From: Paracoccaceae bacterium
GTDB lineage: Bacteria; Pseudomonadota; Alphaproteobacteria; Rhodobacterales; Rhodobacteraceae
DNA length: 64,000 nucleotides
Assembly: GCA_024304985.1 (NCBI GenBank)
Contig: JAMWZC010000001.1
Span: forward strand, 62,001-126,000
Reading direction: 5' to 3'
Positions 54,116-62,152 of this stretch are shown here, piece by piece. The number at the start of each line of letters is the position of its first letter. The stretch's first letter is position 1. The notes beneath the pieces were generated by a model. That model saw only the letters and a program-made list of their open reading frames with translations. It did no database searches and was not told the origin of the DNA. Position numbers and translations under genes: made by a program.

Positions 54116-55921
54116 TTACTCCGCCGCTTCTATTTCATTGTCATTACTTAGGATCGGAAGCTGAACTTCAAAGACCGCGCCGCCACCTTTGGCATTGCGC
54201 GCCGTCAGCCGCCCGCCCAAGTCGTTGACGATCCCCGAGGAAATGGCAAGGCCAAGCCCCACGCCCTCGCCGGGCTTCTTGGTCGTGTAGAACGGCTCGA
54301 AAAGGTTATCCAGATCCTTGATCCCCTCGCCATTGTCGCGCACCGTCAGCGTGGCCGTCTCACCCGCAGCAAGGATGATGTCGATCTCGGGTTCGGCCAC
54401 GGTCTGGGTGGCGTCCATGGCGTTGCGCAACAGGTTGATCATGACCTGTTCGATGCGGATCCGGTCCCCCATCACCATGACGGGATTGTCGGGCAAGGCG
54501 CGCGTGATGCGGATGCGGCGCTGCTTGAGTTGCGGCTCCATCATCGACAGGGCCGAAGCCAGTGCTTCTCCCATGTTTACAGGGGTCAACTGGTCGCCGC
54601 TCTTGCGCGCATAGGACTTGAGCTGCCGCGTGATCGCGCCCATCCGTTCGATCAGGTCGTCGATCCGCTGGAACGAGGACAAGGCCTCCTCGGGCCGGTT
54701 GCGGCGCAGCAAAAGGCGCGCTCCCGCCAGATAGGTTTTCATCGCCGCCAATGGTTGGTTCAGCTCATGGCTGACTGCCGCCGACATCTCGCCCAAAGCC
54801 GCCAGTTTCGAACTCTGCGCCAGCGTCTGCTCGGCCACCGCAAGGGTCTCCTGCACCTTCTCGCGCTCGGCGATTTCCCGCTGGAGCCGTGCGTTCAACA
54901 GGCGCAGTTCCGCCGACTCGCGCTGGAACAGCGCCATGCGGACCGCGTTCTTGCGACTGACCAGATAGAAGGCCAGCGCCAGCAGGATGGCGAATCCCAT
55001 GATCTCCAGAGCCAGAACCCCGTTCACGCGTTCGCGCACACTGGTATAGGTGGTGAAACTGGCGATGCGCCAGCCACGGAACGGGATACGCCCCTCCATC
55101 CGGATCACGGCCTCGCCCTTCACATAGGCATCCGCCGGCAGCGCGGTCCAATCCGCCGTGGCCTGAATGGCGCGCTGGATCGCGCTTTCCGGCGGCTGAT
55201 CAGCCAGAGCCTCGGCCTCGGTCACCCCGCGCCAGCGCGGCTCTGTCGCAAGGATGATCACACCCTCGGAATCGGTGACCAGCACCGCATCCGAAATCCC
55301 CGCCCAGGCGCGCTCGAACTTCTGCAGGTCCACCTCCACGACGATCACGCCCAGAGCCTGCCCCTTGTCCGAAATGCGCCGCGAATACGAAAAGTTGAAA
55401 CTTCCGGATTCCCGGCGCTGCACGGTAAAGATCGTGTCACTGGCCCGCAACGCATCCACGAAATAGGATTCGCGCCGGAAATTCGTGCCCAGCTTGTTGC
55501 GATCCGTCGAAGCCACCACCCGCCCGTCGCGATCCAGCAGCATCAGCGAGGCCGCGCCGATTTCCTCGACGAACGAGATCAGGCGCTGCGTCGACAGCGA
55601 ATAATCCTGCGACGACAAGGCCGAGATCAGCGTCGGGTCCCGCGCCAGAAGCTGCGGCACGATGGCGTTGCGGCGCAACTCGCTCAACAGGTTGCCGCTA
55701 TACAGCGCAAGGCGCAGTTCGGCCCGGTTGCGGGTCGTCTCGGTAAAGCGATCCGTCAACATCCTGTTGGTCACGACGATCGTGACCACCGCGATCAGCA
55801 TCAGCAGGCCAAGCGCCAGACGCCCCCGCCAACTGACCGTGCCGGTGCGCGTGACCGAACGCCGAACACGGCCCGTCTGACCTGCCTTGCGCGCGGTGGA
55901 TGTCTGGCGTGAAAAGATCAT
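54116..55921 (-). CDS. dctB: C4-dicarboxylate-type sensor histidine kinase, DctB family
   Basis: This membrane kinase of 601 residues has a first membrane helix at about 33-52 (ALGLLMLIAVVTIVVTN), a periplasmic double-PDC/Cache sensor domain (about 60-310) and a second helix near 315. The cytoplasmic part has a coiled coil, the phosphohistidine in AAVSHELNQPLAAMKTYLAG and a GHKL ATPase (GEGVGLGLAISSGI). The HELNQPLAAMKTYL box is typical of DctB. No TRAP or DctA transporter is in the window, so the target genes lie elsewhere. Confidence 0.9.
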   Translation of the reverse strand: MIFSRQTSTARKAGQTGRVRRSVTRTGTVSWRGRLALGLLMLIAVVTIVVTNRMLTDRFTETTRNRAELRLALYSGNLLSELRRNAIVPQLLARDPTLISALSSQDYSLSTQRLISFVEEIGAASLMLLDRDGRVVASTDRNKLGTNFRRESYFVDALRASDTIFTVQRRESGSFNFSYSRRISDKGQALGVIVVEVDLQKFERAWAGISDAVLVTDSEGVIILATEPRWRGVTEAEALADQPPESAIQRAIQATADWTALPADAYVKGEAVIRMEGRIPFRGWRIASFTTYTSVRERVNGVLALEIMGFAILLALAFYLVSRKNAVRMALFQRESAELRLLNARLQREIAEREKVQETLAVAEQTLAQSSKLAALGEMSAAVSHELNQPLAAMKTYLAGARLLLRRNRPEEALSSFQRIDDLIERMGAITRQLKSYARKSGDQLTPVNMGEALASALSMMEPQLKQRRIRITRALPDNPVMVMGDRIRIEQVMINLLRNAMDATQTVAEPEIDIILAAGETATLTVRDNGEGIKDLDNLFEPFYTTKKPGEGVGLGLAISSGIVNDLGGRLTARNAKGGGAVFEVQLPILSNDNEIEAAE

Positions 55922-55957
55922 GGACCGACACTACGCCGAGGCGGCCCCACGCTCAAG

Positions 55958-56626
55958 TCAGGCGGCCGTCAGCGCGCCCACCAGACCGGCGAAGATCTGC
56001 CGCCCGTCGGTGCTGCCATGAGCGTCCTCGGCGGCGCGCTCGGGATGGGGCATCATACCCAGCACCCGGCGGTTCTCGCTCAGCACCCCGGCGATATCCC
56101 CCGCCGACCCGTTCACGGGCTCTGCATAGGTAAAGGCGATCCGGTCCTCGCCGCGCAACTGCGCCAGCAGATCGGCACCGGCGGTGTAGTTGCCGTCGTG
56201 ATGCGCCACCGGCACACGCAGGGTCTGCCCCGCCTGATACCCTTCGGTAAAGGCGCTATCCGTTGTTGCCACGGTCAGCGCGACGCTGCGGCAGATGAAC
56301 TTCAGCCCCGCATTGCGCATCAGCGCCCCCGGCAGCAGCCGCGTCTCGGTCAGGACCTGAAACCCGTTGCAGATCCCCAGCACATAGCCGCCACGCCCGG
56401 CATGGGCGACAACCGCCCGGCAAATGGGCGAATTCGCGGCAATAGCCCCGCAGCGCAGGTAATCGCCGAACGAGAACCCGCCCGGAATACCCACCACATC
56501 CACGCCCTGCGGCAAATCTGTATCCTTGTGCCAGACACGGCTGACCCGCGCGCCGGCCTTCTCGAAGGCCACAGCCAGATCACGGTCGCAATTGGACCCC
56601 GGAAAGGTAATGACCGCCGCGTGCAT
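55958..56626 (-). CDS. purQ: Phosphoribosylformylglycinamidine synthase subunit PurQ
   Basis: This glutaminase subunit supplies ammonia to PurL in the fourth step of purine synthesis. The 222-residue protein has the class I amidotransferase triad region: nucleophile cysteine in [11 protein letters not shown], and [11 protein letters not shown] at the end. It starts at ATG 56624-56626, overlapping the purS stop by one base (TGATG), a sign of coupled translation. Confidence 0.96.
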   Translation of the reverse strand: MHAAVITFPGSNCDRDLAVAFEKAGARVSRVWHKDTDLPQGVDVVGIPGGFSFGDYLRCGAIAANSPICRAVVAHAGRGGYVLGICNGFQVLTETRLLPGALMRNAGLKFICRSVALTVATTDSAFTEGYQAGQTLRVPVAHHDGNYTAGADLLAQLRGEDRIAFTYAEPVNGSAGDIAGVLSENRRVLGMMPHPERAAEDAHGSTDGRQIFAGLVGALTAA

Positions 56627-56865
56627 CAGCCGATCTCCACCGTGTAGCTTTCGATCACAGTATTGGCCAACAGCGTCTCGCACATGCGCGCCACGGCGGC
56701 CCGCGCCGCCTCGGCGTCGGTCTCCTCCAGATCCAGTTCGATCACCTTGCCCTGACGCACGCCCTTCACGCCGTCAAAGCCCAGCGTCGCCAGAGCATGG
56801 CGCACGGCCTCCCCCTGCGGGTCCAGAACCCCGTTCTTCAGCATCACATGCACACGTGCCTTCAT
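56626..56865 (-). CDS. purS: Phosphoribosylformylglycinamidine synthase subunit PurS
   Basis: This 79-residue bridging subunit joins PurQ and PurL in organisms with small PurL. The sequence fits the family: [20 protein letters not shown] at the start and the [13 protein letters not shown] end. Starting at ATG 56863-56865 gives the normal size; a longer in-frame start exists. The 22-base repeat lies 39 bases upstream. Confidence 0.95.
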   Translation of the reverse strand: MKARVHVMLKNGVLDPQGEAVRHALATLGFDGVKGVRQGKVIELDLEETDAEAARAAVARMCETLLANTVIESYTVEIG

Positions 56866-56904
56866 CGCTTGCTCTCCGGTCTGCCAATGGCGCGCGCGCC
56901 CTGT

Positions 56905-56926
56905 TTCTTCTTGCTTCAAATATCCA
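56905..56926 (-). repeat. 22-base dispersed repeat, copy 2
   Basis: This is an exact copy of the element at 38527-38548, in the purC-purS gap and about 40 bases before the purS start. A GGGCGCG-type sequence follows both copies on the coding side. Confidence 0.7.
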
Positions 56927-56956
56927 TTCCGCCGCCAGAGGCCGCGTGCCGCCAGA

Positions 56957-57718
56957 TCAGTTGATCAGGGTCGGTTTGGTCATGGGTGTCGCAGTCTTGG
57001 GCATCACGCCCAGACGTCGGGCGACCTCGGAATAGGCATCTGTCAGGCTGCCCAGATCGCGGCGGAACACGTCCTTGTCCAGCTTGCGCCCGGTCTCGAT
57101 ATCCCACAGGCGACAGCTGTCGGGGCTGATCTCATCCGCCACCACAAGCCGCTGGAAATCGCCGTCATAGACGCGGCCGATCTCGATCTTGAAGTCGATC
57201 AGCTTGATGCCGACGCTGAACATGACACCCGACATGAAGTCATTGACCCGCAGCGCAAGGCTCAGGATATCATCCATGTCCTGCTGATTGGCCCAGCCGA
57301 AGGCGGCGATATGCTCCTCGGTCACCAGCGGATCGCCCAGCTTGTCGTCCTTGTAGTAGTATTCGATGATCGGGCGCGGCAGTTGCAGCCCCTCCTCGAT
57401 CCCCAGACGCTTGGACATGGACCCGGCCGCATAATTGCGCACCACCACTTCCAGCGGGATGATCTCGCAGGCGCGCACCAGCTGCTCGCGCATGTTGATC
57501 CGGCGGATGAAATGCGTGGGCACCCCCACCGAGGCAAGGCCGGTCATGAAGAACTCGGACAGCATGTTGTTCAGCACGCCCTTGCCTTCGATCACATCGC
57601 GCTTCTCGGCGTTGAAGGCCGTGGCGTCATCCTTGAAATACTGGATGATGGTGCCCGGTTCCGGCCCCTCGTACAAAGTCTTCGCCTTGCCTTCGTAGAT
57701 TTTCTTGCGCCGTGCCAT
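56957..57718 (-). CDS. purC: Phosphoribosylaminoimidazole-succinocarboxamide synthase
   Basis: SAICAR synthetase condenses CAIR with aspartate in purine synthesis. The 253-residue protein has the family blocks [35 protein letters not shown] and [12 protein letters not shown]. Start at ATG 57716-57718; longer in-frame starts cross the divergent promoter region. It is the first gene of purC-purS-purQ. Confidence 0.96.
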   Translation of the reverse strand: MARRKKIYEGKAKTLYEGPEPGTIIQYFKDDATAFNAEKRDVIEGKGVLNNMLSEFFMTGLASVGVPTHFIRRINMREQLVRACEIIPLEVVVRNYAAGSMSKRLGIEEGLQLPRPIIEYYYKDDKLGDPLVTEEHIAAFGWANQQDMDDILSLALRVNDFMSGVMFSVGIKLIDFKIEIGRVYDGDFQRLVVADEISPDSCRLWDIETGRKLDKDVFRRDLGSLTDAYSEVARRLGVMPKTATPMTKPTLIN

Positions 57719-57874
57719 GGTCACTCCGGTGCTGAGGACAGGCATGAGTCCCGTCCAGTTGCCCCCCTTTAGTCCATGGGCGGGTTTGTCGCAAGATGCG
57801 CCCTGCCCCTTGCGCCATGGGTCACAGGTGTGCATATCGGATCAAGGACAAACCGCCACCCAAGGATGCGACAA

Positions 57875-58189
57875 ATGACAACCTTCGATGACCGTGAACA
57901 TGCGTTCGAGGCGAAGTTCGCCCATGACGAGGAAATGAAGTTCAAGGCCGAGGCGCGGCGCAACAAACTTCTGGGCCTCTGGGCCGCAGGCCTGATGGGC
58001 AAATCCGAGGCGGAGGCCGCCGAATATGCCCGCGAAGTCATCAAGGCCGATTTCGAGGAAGCCGGACACGAGGATGTGGTGCGCAAGGTTGCCGCCGATC
58101 TGGCCGATCTGGCCGATGCCGCGACCGTCCGCGCCAAGATGGACGAGCTTCTGGCCGTGGCCAAGGCCCAGCTGATGAGCGAAATCTGA
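57875..58189 (+). CDS. F1-ATPase inhibitor subunit zeta (DUF1476)
   Basis: This 104-residue protein matches the zeta inhibitor first described in Paracoccus denitrificans. It blocks ATP hydrolysis by the F1 motor while allowing synthesis. The N-terminal inhibitory segment is TTFDDREHAFEAKFAHDEEM and the fold part has RRNKLLGLWAAGLMG. Size and sequence agree well. I use the ATG at 57875; an open frame upstream is unsupported. It is divergent from purC. Confidence 0.88.
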   Translation: MTTFDDREHAFEAKFAHDEEMKFKAEARRNKLLGLWAAGLMGKSEAEAAEYAREVIKADFEEAGHEDVVRKVAADLADLADAATVRAKMDELLAVAKAQLMSEI

Positions 58190-58198
58190 CACCATTCT

Positions 58199-58233
58199 GA
58201 CAGGGCCGGACAGGCAAGGCCCACGGCCCTGTC
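58199..58233 (+). terminator. Hairpin after the zeta inhibitor gene
   Basis: GACAGGGCC and GGCCCTGTC pair perfectly over 9 bp with a 17-base loop, 10 bases after the stop. No U tract follows, so it may be a weak or Rho-assisted terminator. Confidence 0.45.
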
Positions 58234-58366
58234 TGCCCCGCCTGTCACCGGTGTGATGCAATCGCCTCACGATCATCATGAAACATATGAATTTGCCCGC
58301 GACGCCCAAACATGACAGGACAGGCGCGCTGGACCTTTCTCCATTTTGCCATGCACAGGAATTCCC

Positions 58367-59386
58367 ATGACCGATGCGCTGTCCCGCCTGCTTGAAACCC
58401 GCGACTGGCTGATGGCCGACGGGGCCACGGGCACCAACCTGTTCAACATGGGTCTGACCTCGGGCGACGCGCCCGAAATGTGGAACGAGGAACATCCCGA
58501 CCGTATCCTCGCGCTTTACAAATCCGCCGTGGATGCGGGCAGCGACATTTTCCTGACCAACTCTTTTGGTGGCAATGCCAGCCGCCTGAAATTGCACGGC
58601 GCGGAAAAGCGCGCGCGGGAACTGTCGCGCATCAGCGCCGAACTGGGCCGCCAGATCGCCGACAAGGCAGGCCGCACCGTCGTGGTGGCGGGCTCGGTGG
58701 GACCGACGGGCGAGATTTTCGCGCCGATGGGCACCTTGACCCATGCCGACGCGGTCGAGATCTTTCACGAACAGGCCGAGGGGCTCAAGGAAGGCGGGGC
58801 CGATGTGCTCTGGCTGGAAACCATCTCCGCGCCCGAAGAATACCGCGCCGCCGCCGAAGCGTTTGCCCTTGCCGGCATGCCGTGGTGCGGCACGATGAGC
58901 TTTGACACCGCCGGGCGCACCATGATGGGCGTGACCAGCGCCGCCATGGTCGACATGGTCGAAAGCCTGCCCAACCCGCCCATCGGCTTTGGGGCCAATT
59001 GCGGCACCGGCGCCTCAGACCTGTTGCGCACCGTTCTGGGCTTTGCGGCTCAGGGCACCGAACGCCCCATCATCGCCAAGGGAAATGCGGGGATTCCGAA
59101 ATACCATGACGGGCATATCCATTACGATGGCACGCCCGAACTGATGGCCGAATATGCCGTGCTCGCGCGCGATGCGGGGGCCACGATCATCGGCGGCTGC
59201 TGCGGCACCATGCCCGTGCATCTGGAGCATATGAAACGCGCGCTGGAAACCCGCCCCCGTGGTCCGCGCCCGACACTGGACCAGATCACGGAACTGCTGG
59301 GCGGCTTCTCATCGGCGGGCGACGGCACGGGCGACGACACAGCCGCGCCGCGCCGCAGCCGCCGCGGCGCCCGTCGCGGGGAATAA
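58367..59386 (+). CDS. bmt: Homocysteine S-methyltransferase (Bmt type; probable Hcy module of a split MetH)
   Basis: This zinc enzyme of 339 residues is in the homocysteine/betaine methyltransferase family. It has LMADGATGTNLFNMG at the start, FLTNSFGGN, the first zinc cysteine in GFGANCGTGASDLL and the cysteine pair in IGGCCGTMPVHLEHM. The C-terminal tail is short and basic. The next gene encodes a corrinoid protein and then DUF1638 follows. Split cobalamin-dependent methionine synthases of this kind are reported in roseobacters, so this protein may be the homocysteine-binding part and not a betaine-specific enzyme. The 177-base upstream gap shows only the hairpin above. Confidence 0.85.
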   Translation: MTDALSRLLETRDWLMADGATGTNLFNMGLTSGDAPEMWNEEHPDRILALYKSAVDAGSDIFLTNSFGGNASRLKLHGAEKRARELSRISAELGRQIADKAGRTVVVAGSVGPTGEIFAPMGTLTHADAVEIFHEQAEGLKEGGADVLWLETISAPEEYRAAAEAFALAGMPWCGTMSFDTAGRTMMGVTSAAMVDMVESLPNPPIGFGANCGTGASDLLRTVLGFAAQGTERPIIAKGNAGIPKYHDGHIHYDGTPELMAEYAVLARDAGATIIGGCCGTMPVHLEHMKRALETRPRGPRPTLDQITELLGGFSSAGDGTGDDTAAPRRSRRGARRGE

Positions 59387-59564
59387 GGCCCGAAACCGCG
59401 TCCAGAGCGCATCTTTGCCGCAACGGACCGCTCAATTCTGAGGCACTTGTCGGAAGCGCTTGCGCCCATGTCGCAATCCGACGACTGGCCTGTGGACAAA
59501 AGCCCCAGATGGGGCGAACGACAGAACGATGCAGGCGCGCGCGCCGCAAGCCAAGGGAACTGAC

Positions 59565-60272
59565 ATGTCAGACGATCAAGACGACATCATCCTCGCGGAC
59601 CTCGACGACGAGGAACTGGTCCAGCAGATGTTCGACGACCTGTACGACGGTCTCAAGGAAGAGATCGAGGAGAGCGTGAACATCCTTCTCGCCCGTGGAT
59701 GGCAGCCCTATGACATCCTGACCGAGGCGCTGGTCGCGGGCATGACCATCGTGGGCAAGGACTTCCGCGACGGCATCCTCTTCGTGCCCGAAGTGCTGCT
59801 GGCCGCCAACGCCATGAAGGGCGGCATGGCCATCCTGAAACCGCTTCTGGTCGAAACCGGCGCGCCCAAACAGGGCAAGATGGTCATCGGCACCGTCAAG
59901 GGCGATATCCACGATATCGGCAAGAACCTTGTCGGCATGATGATGGAAGGCGCAGGCTTCGAAGTCATCGACCTCGGCATCAACAACGCCGTGGACAGCT
60001 ACCTCGACGCGCTCGAGGCGGAAAAGCCCGACATCCTCGGCATGTCCGCCCTGCTGACCACCACCATGCCCTATATGAAGGTCGTGATCGACACGCTGAT
60101 CGAAAAAGGCATGCGTGACGACTATATCGTGCTGGTGGGCGGCGCGCCCTTGAACGAGGAATTCGGCCGCGCCATCGGGGCCGACGCCTATTGCCGCGAT
60201 GCCGCCGTTGCGGTGGAAACCGCGAAAACCTATGTCGCGCGCAAGCACAATCAGGCCGCGATGCGCGCCTGA
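59565..60272 (+). CDS. Corrinoid (B12-binding) protein, methyl carrier
   Basis: This 235-residue protein has the MetH-like helical cap (residues about 10-95) and a cobalamin-binding Rossmann domain. The base-off/His-on motif is KGDIHDIGKNLVG, followed by VIDLGINNAVDSY and MSALLTTTMPYM. It carries the methyl group on cobalt between a donor and homocysteine. Its neighbours bmt and DUF1638 support a split methionine synthase. The pterin-binding part and the reactivase are not in this window. A perfect 18-bp inverted repeat spans the stop codon. Confidence 0.9.
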   Translation: MSDDQDDIILADLDDEELVQQMFDDLYDGLKEEIEESVNILLARGWQPYDILTEALVAGMTIVGKDFRDGILFVPEVLLAANAMKGGMAILKPLLVETGAPKQGKMVIGTVKGDIHDIGKNLVGMMMEGAGFEVIDLGINNAVDSYLDALEAEKPDILGMSALLTTTMPYMKVVIDTLIEKGMRDDYIVLVGGAPLNEEFGRAIGADAYCRDAAVAVETAKTYVARKHNQAAMRA

Positions 60273-60284
60273 TTGTGCTTGCGC
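60239..60284. repeat. Perfect 18-bp inverted repeat across the corrinoid gene stop
   Basis: The arms 60239-60256 and 60267-60284 are exact reverse complements (core AAGCACAATCAGGC / GCCTGATTGTGCTT) around a 10-base loop. The TGA stop at 60270-60272 lies in the right arm. As RNA this is a very stable hairpin that a terminating ribosome must enter. It is followed 17 bases later by a normal terminator, so it is not needed just to stop transcription. Confidence 0.85.
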
Positions 60285-60300
60285 TGACCAAAGACAAAGG

Positions 60301-60326
60301 CCCGCGCCCACCAGCGCGGGTCTTTT
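60301..60326 (+). terminator. Rho-independent terminator after the corrinoid gene
   Basis: CCCGCGC, loop CCACCA and GCGCGGG, followed by TCTTTT. It separates the corrinoid gene from DUF1638; the DUF1638 ribosome site starts just beyond it, so DUF1638 may rely on readthrough. Confidence 0.75.
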
Positions 60327-60344
60327 GCCATGAAGGGACCGCCC

Positions 60345-60986
60345 ATGGACCTGCCCGATGACGACCACCTGACCCATGAAGGCCTTGATCTGGCCGCAGC
60401 CCCCAAGGGCCGTGTGCTGCTCATCGCCTGCGGCGCTCTCGCGCGCGAGATCCTCGACCTGACCGCCCGAAACGGCTGGGACCATATGGACCTGACCTGC
60501 CTGCCCGCGATCCTGCACAACCATCCCGACCGCATCCCCGCCGCCGTCGAACAGGCCGTGCGGAAACACCGCCCCACCCATCCGCATATCTTCGTGGTCT
60601 ATGCCGATTGCGGCACCGGCGGGCAACTCCGCGCGACCTGCGACCGCTTGGACGTGCAGATGGTGGACGGCCCTCATTGCTACAGCTTTTTCGAAGGCAA
60701 TGCCCGTTTCGCCACAACGGCCCAGGAGGAATTCACCGCCTTCTACCTGACCGATTTCCTTGTCAGACAGTTCGATGCCTTCGTCTGGGAACCCTTGGGG
60801 CTGGACCGCCACCCGCAACTGCGCGACACCTATTTCGGTCATTACACCAAACTGGTCTATCAGGCCCAGACCGACGATCCCGCCCTGACCGCCCGCGCGG
60901 CCGACTGCGCCGCCCGCCTTGGTCTGGCGTTCGAGCGGCGCTTCACAGGCTATGGCGATCTGGAAACGGCTCTGGCGAAAGCCTAG
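60345..60986 (+). CDS. DUF1638 domain-containing protein
   Basis: This 213-residue protein has conserved features of DUF1638: LLIACGALAREILDL, the VVYADCGTGGQL segment, DGPHCYSFFEGN and AFVWEPLGLDRHP. Conserved cysteines and histidines suggest a metal or corrinoid contact. The family often accompanies corrinoid methyltransferases, so a support role for the split methionine synthase is likely. The ATG at 60345 has AAGGGA nine bases upstream; one at 60330 is also in frame. Its end overlaps sufE by 4 bases, in opposite orientation. Confidence 0.82.
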   Translation: MDLPDDDHLTHEGLDLAAAPKGRVLLIACGALAREILDLTARNGWDHMDLTCLPAILHNHPDRIPAAVEQAVRKHRPTHPHIFVVYADCGTGGQLRATCDRLDVQMVDGPHCYSFFEGNARFATTAQEEFTAFYLTDFLVRQFDAFVWEPLGLDRHPQLRDTYFGHYTKLVYQAQTDDPALTARAADCAARLGLAFERRFTGYGDLETALAKA

Positions 60987-61393
60987 ACCGCTTCAGCGGC
61001 CACCAAACGAATACGTTCGATCATCGCACGCAACCCGTTCGACCGCTGCGCCGACAGATGGTCATTCAATCCCAGCCTCGCCAGTTCCGCAGGCGCATCG
61101 ACGCGCCCCACCTCGGCCACGGGCAGCCCGTTATAGAGCGCGCGCAACACCGCAATCAGCCCGCGCACGATCATCGCATCGCTGTCGCCCTCGAACCGGA
61201 ACACCCCATTCTCGATCACCGGATGCAGCCAGACCTGACTGGCGCAGCCGTCCACCTTGGTGGCGGGTACGCGCAGCGCCTCGGGCAGCGGGTCCAGAGC
61301 CTTGCCCTGATCGATCACATAGCGGTAGCGATCTTCCCAATCCTCAAGGAATTCGAAATCCGCGACAATGTCCTCGAACCGTTCGGTGGCCAT
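60983..61393 (-). CDS. sufE: Cysteine desulfuration protein SufE
   Basis: SufE accepts sulfur from the SufS desulfurase for iron-sulfur cluster assembly. The 136-residue protein has the acceptor cysteine at residue 50 (PATKVDGCASQVWLHP) and the RGLIAVLRALYNGLP segment. Starting at ATG 61391-61393 gives the usual length; the open frame beyond it is not coding by codon appearance. No other suf genes are nearby. Confidence 0.93.
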   Translation of the reverse strand: MATERFEDIVADFEFLEDWEDRYRYVIDQGKALDPLPEALRVPATKVDGCASQVWLHPVIENGVFRFEGDSDAMIVRGLIAVLRALYNGLPVAEVGRVDAPAELARLGLNDHLSAQRSNGLRAMIERIRLVAAEAV

Positions 61394-61493
61394 GTTCCGT
61401 TCCTTTGCTACTGCTTCATCAGTTAGGCAAGCCGGACACAAAGGTCCAGTGCGGCCTTGCGTCTTTTCAAGCCGCACCCGATAAGGTAGGCAG

Positions 61494-62048
61494 ATGAAGA
61501 ATGCGACACAGCGGATGGGGCAGCACAGGATGCGGAACCTAACTTCGGCCCTCTTGGTCTCGACCCTGATACTGGCAGGCTGCGGCTCGGTGCGCGAGTC
61601 GCGCTTCAACCCGTTCAACTGGTTTGGCCGCGCGAAGGTCGAACCCGTCCAGACCGCCGAGGTCAATCCCCTGATCCCGGCGGGCGGCGGTGGAATCGGC
61701 CTGTTTCGGGGACGCGACGTCGAACTGCCCGCAGGTCCCCTCGTGGCCCAGGTGTCGAACCTGACGGTCGAGCGTATCGCGGGCGGCGCCCTGATCCGCG
61801 CGACATCCGTCTCCGACACGGTGGGCGCTTTCAACGTGACGCTCGAGCCTGTGAATGACGGCCTGCCTGTCGAAGGCGTTCTGACCTATGAACTGCGCGC
61901 CTATACCGCGCCCGCAGGCACGGTGCCCATGCCCGAACGCGCCCGCAGCCATGTGGCGGCGGTCCGCGTCAGCGACAGCGATCTGGCCGGCGTGCGCAGC
62001 ATCCGCGTGGTGGCCGCGCGCAACGCCGCCACCGTGGCACGGCGCTGA
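61494..62048 (+). CDS. Putative lipoprotein
   Basis: This 184-residue protein has a type II signal peptide: hydrophobic LTSALLVSTLIL and lipobox LAGC (lipid-bearing cysteine at residue 30). A start at codon 13 (61530) would place the cysteine at 18, more typical; the 61494 ATG has AAGGTAGG upstream. Mature residues show no known domain. Beta-rich repeats such as VSNLTVERIAGGALIRATSV suggest a small periplasmic fold. Unknown function. Confidence 0.75.
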   Translation: MKNATQRMGQHRMRNLTSALLVSTLILAGCGSVRESRFNPFNWFGRAKVEPVQTAEVNPLIPAGGGGIGLFRGRDVELPAGPLVAQVSNLTVERIAGGALIRATSVSDTVGAFNVTLEPVNDGLPVEGVLTYELRAYTAPAGTVPMPERARSHVAAVRVSDSDLAGVRSIRVVAARNAATVARR

Positions 62049-62086
62049 TCCTCCGCGTTCGGATTTTGCTCTAAAAGCAGGAATAT

Positions 62087-62129
62087 CACCTAACGCGTTG
62101 AAATCTATGTTTTCAGGCTGCGTTAGGTG
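62087..62129. repeat. Inverted repeat CACCTAACGC / GCGTTAGGTG between convergent genes
   Basis: Perfect 10-bp arms (62087-62096, 62120-62129) with a 23-base AT-rich spacer, followed by TTTT on the plus strand. It lies between the convergent lipoprotein and RNase D genes. It may act as a terminator for the lipoprotein gene, but the spacer is long for an intrinsic terminator. Confidence 0.6.
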
Positions 62130-62152
62130 TTTTGGCGATACACGAAAACGTT

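Noticed and set aside
59387-59564. Cobalamin or SAM riboswitch before the corrinoid gene or bmt
   Set aside because: No B12-box or SAM-riboswitch core was found; only a weak GTCGGA/TCCGAC pairing is visible. A covariance-model search would decide.
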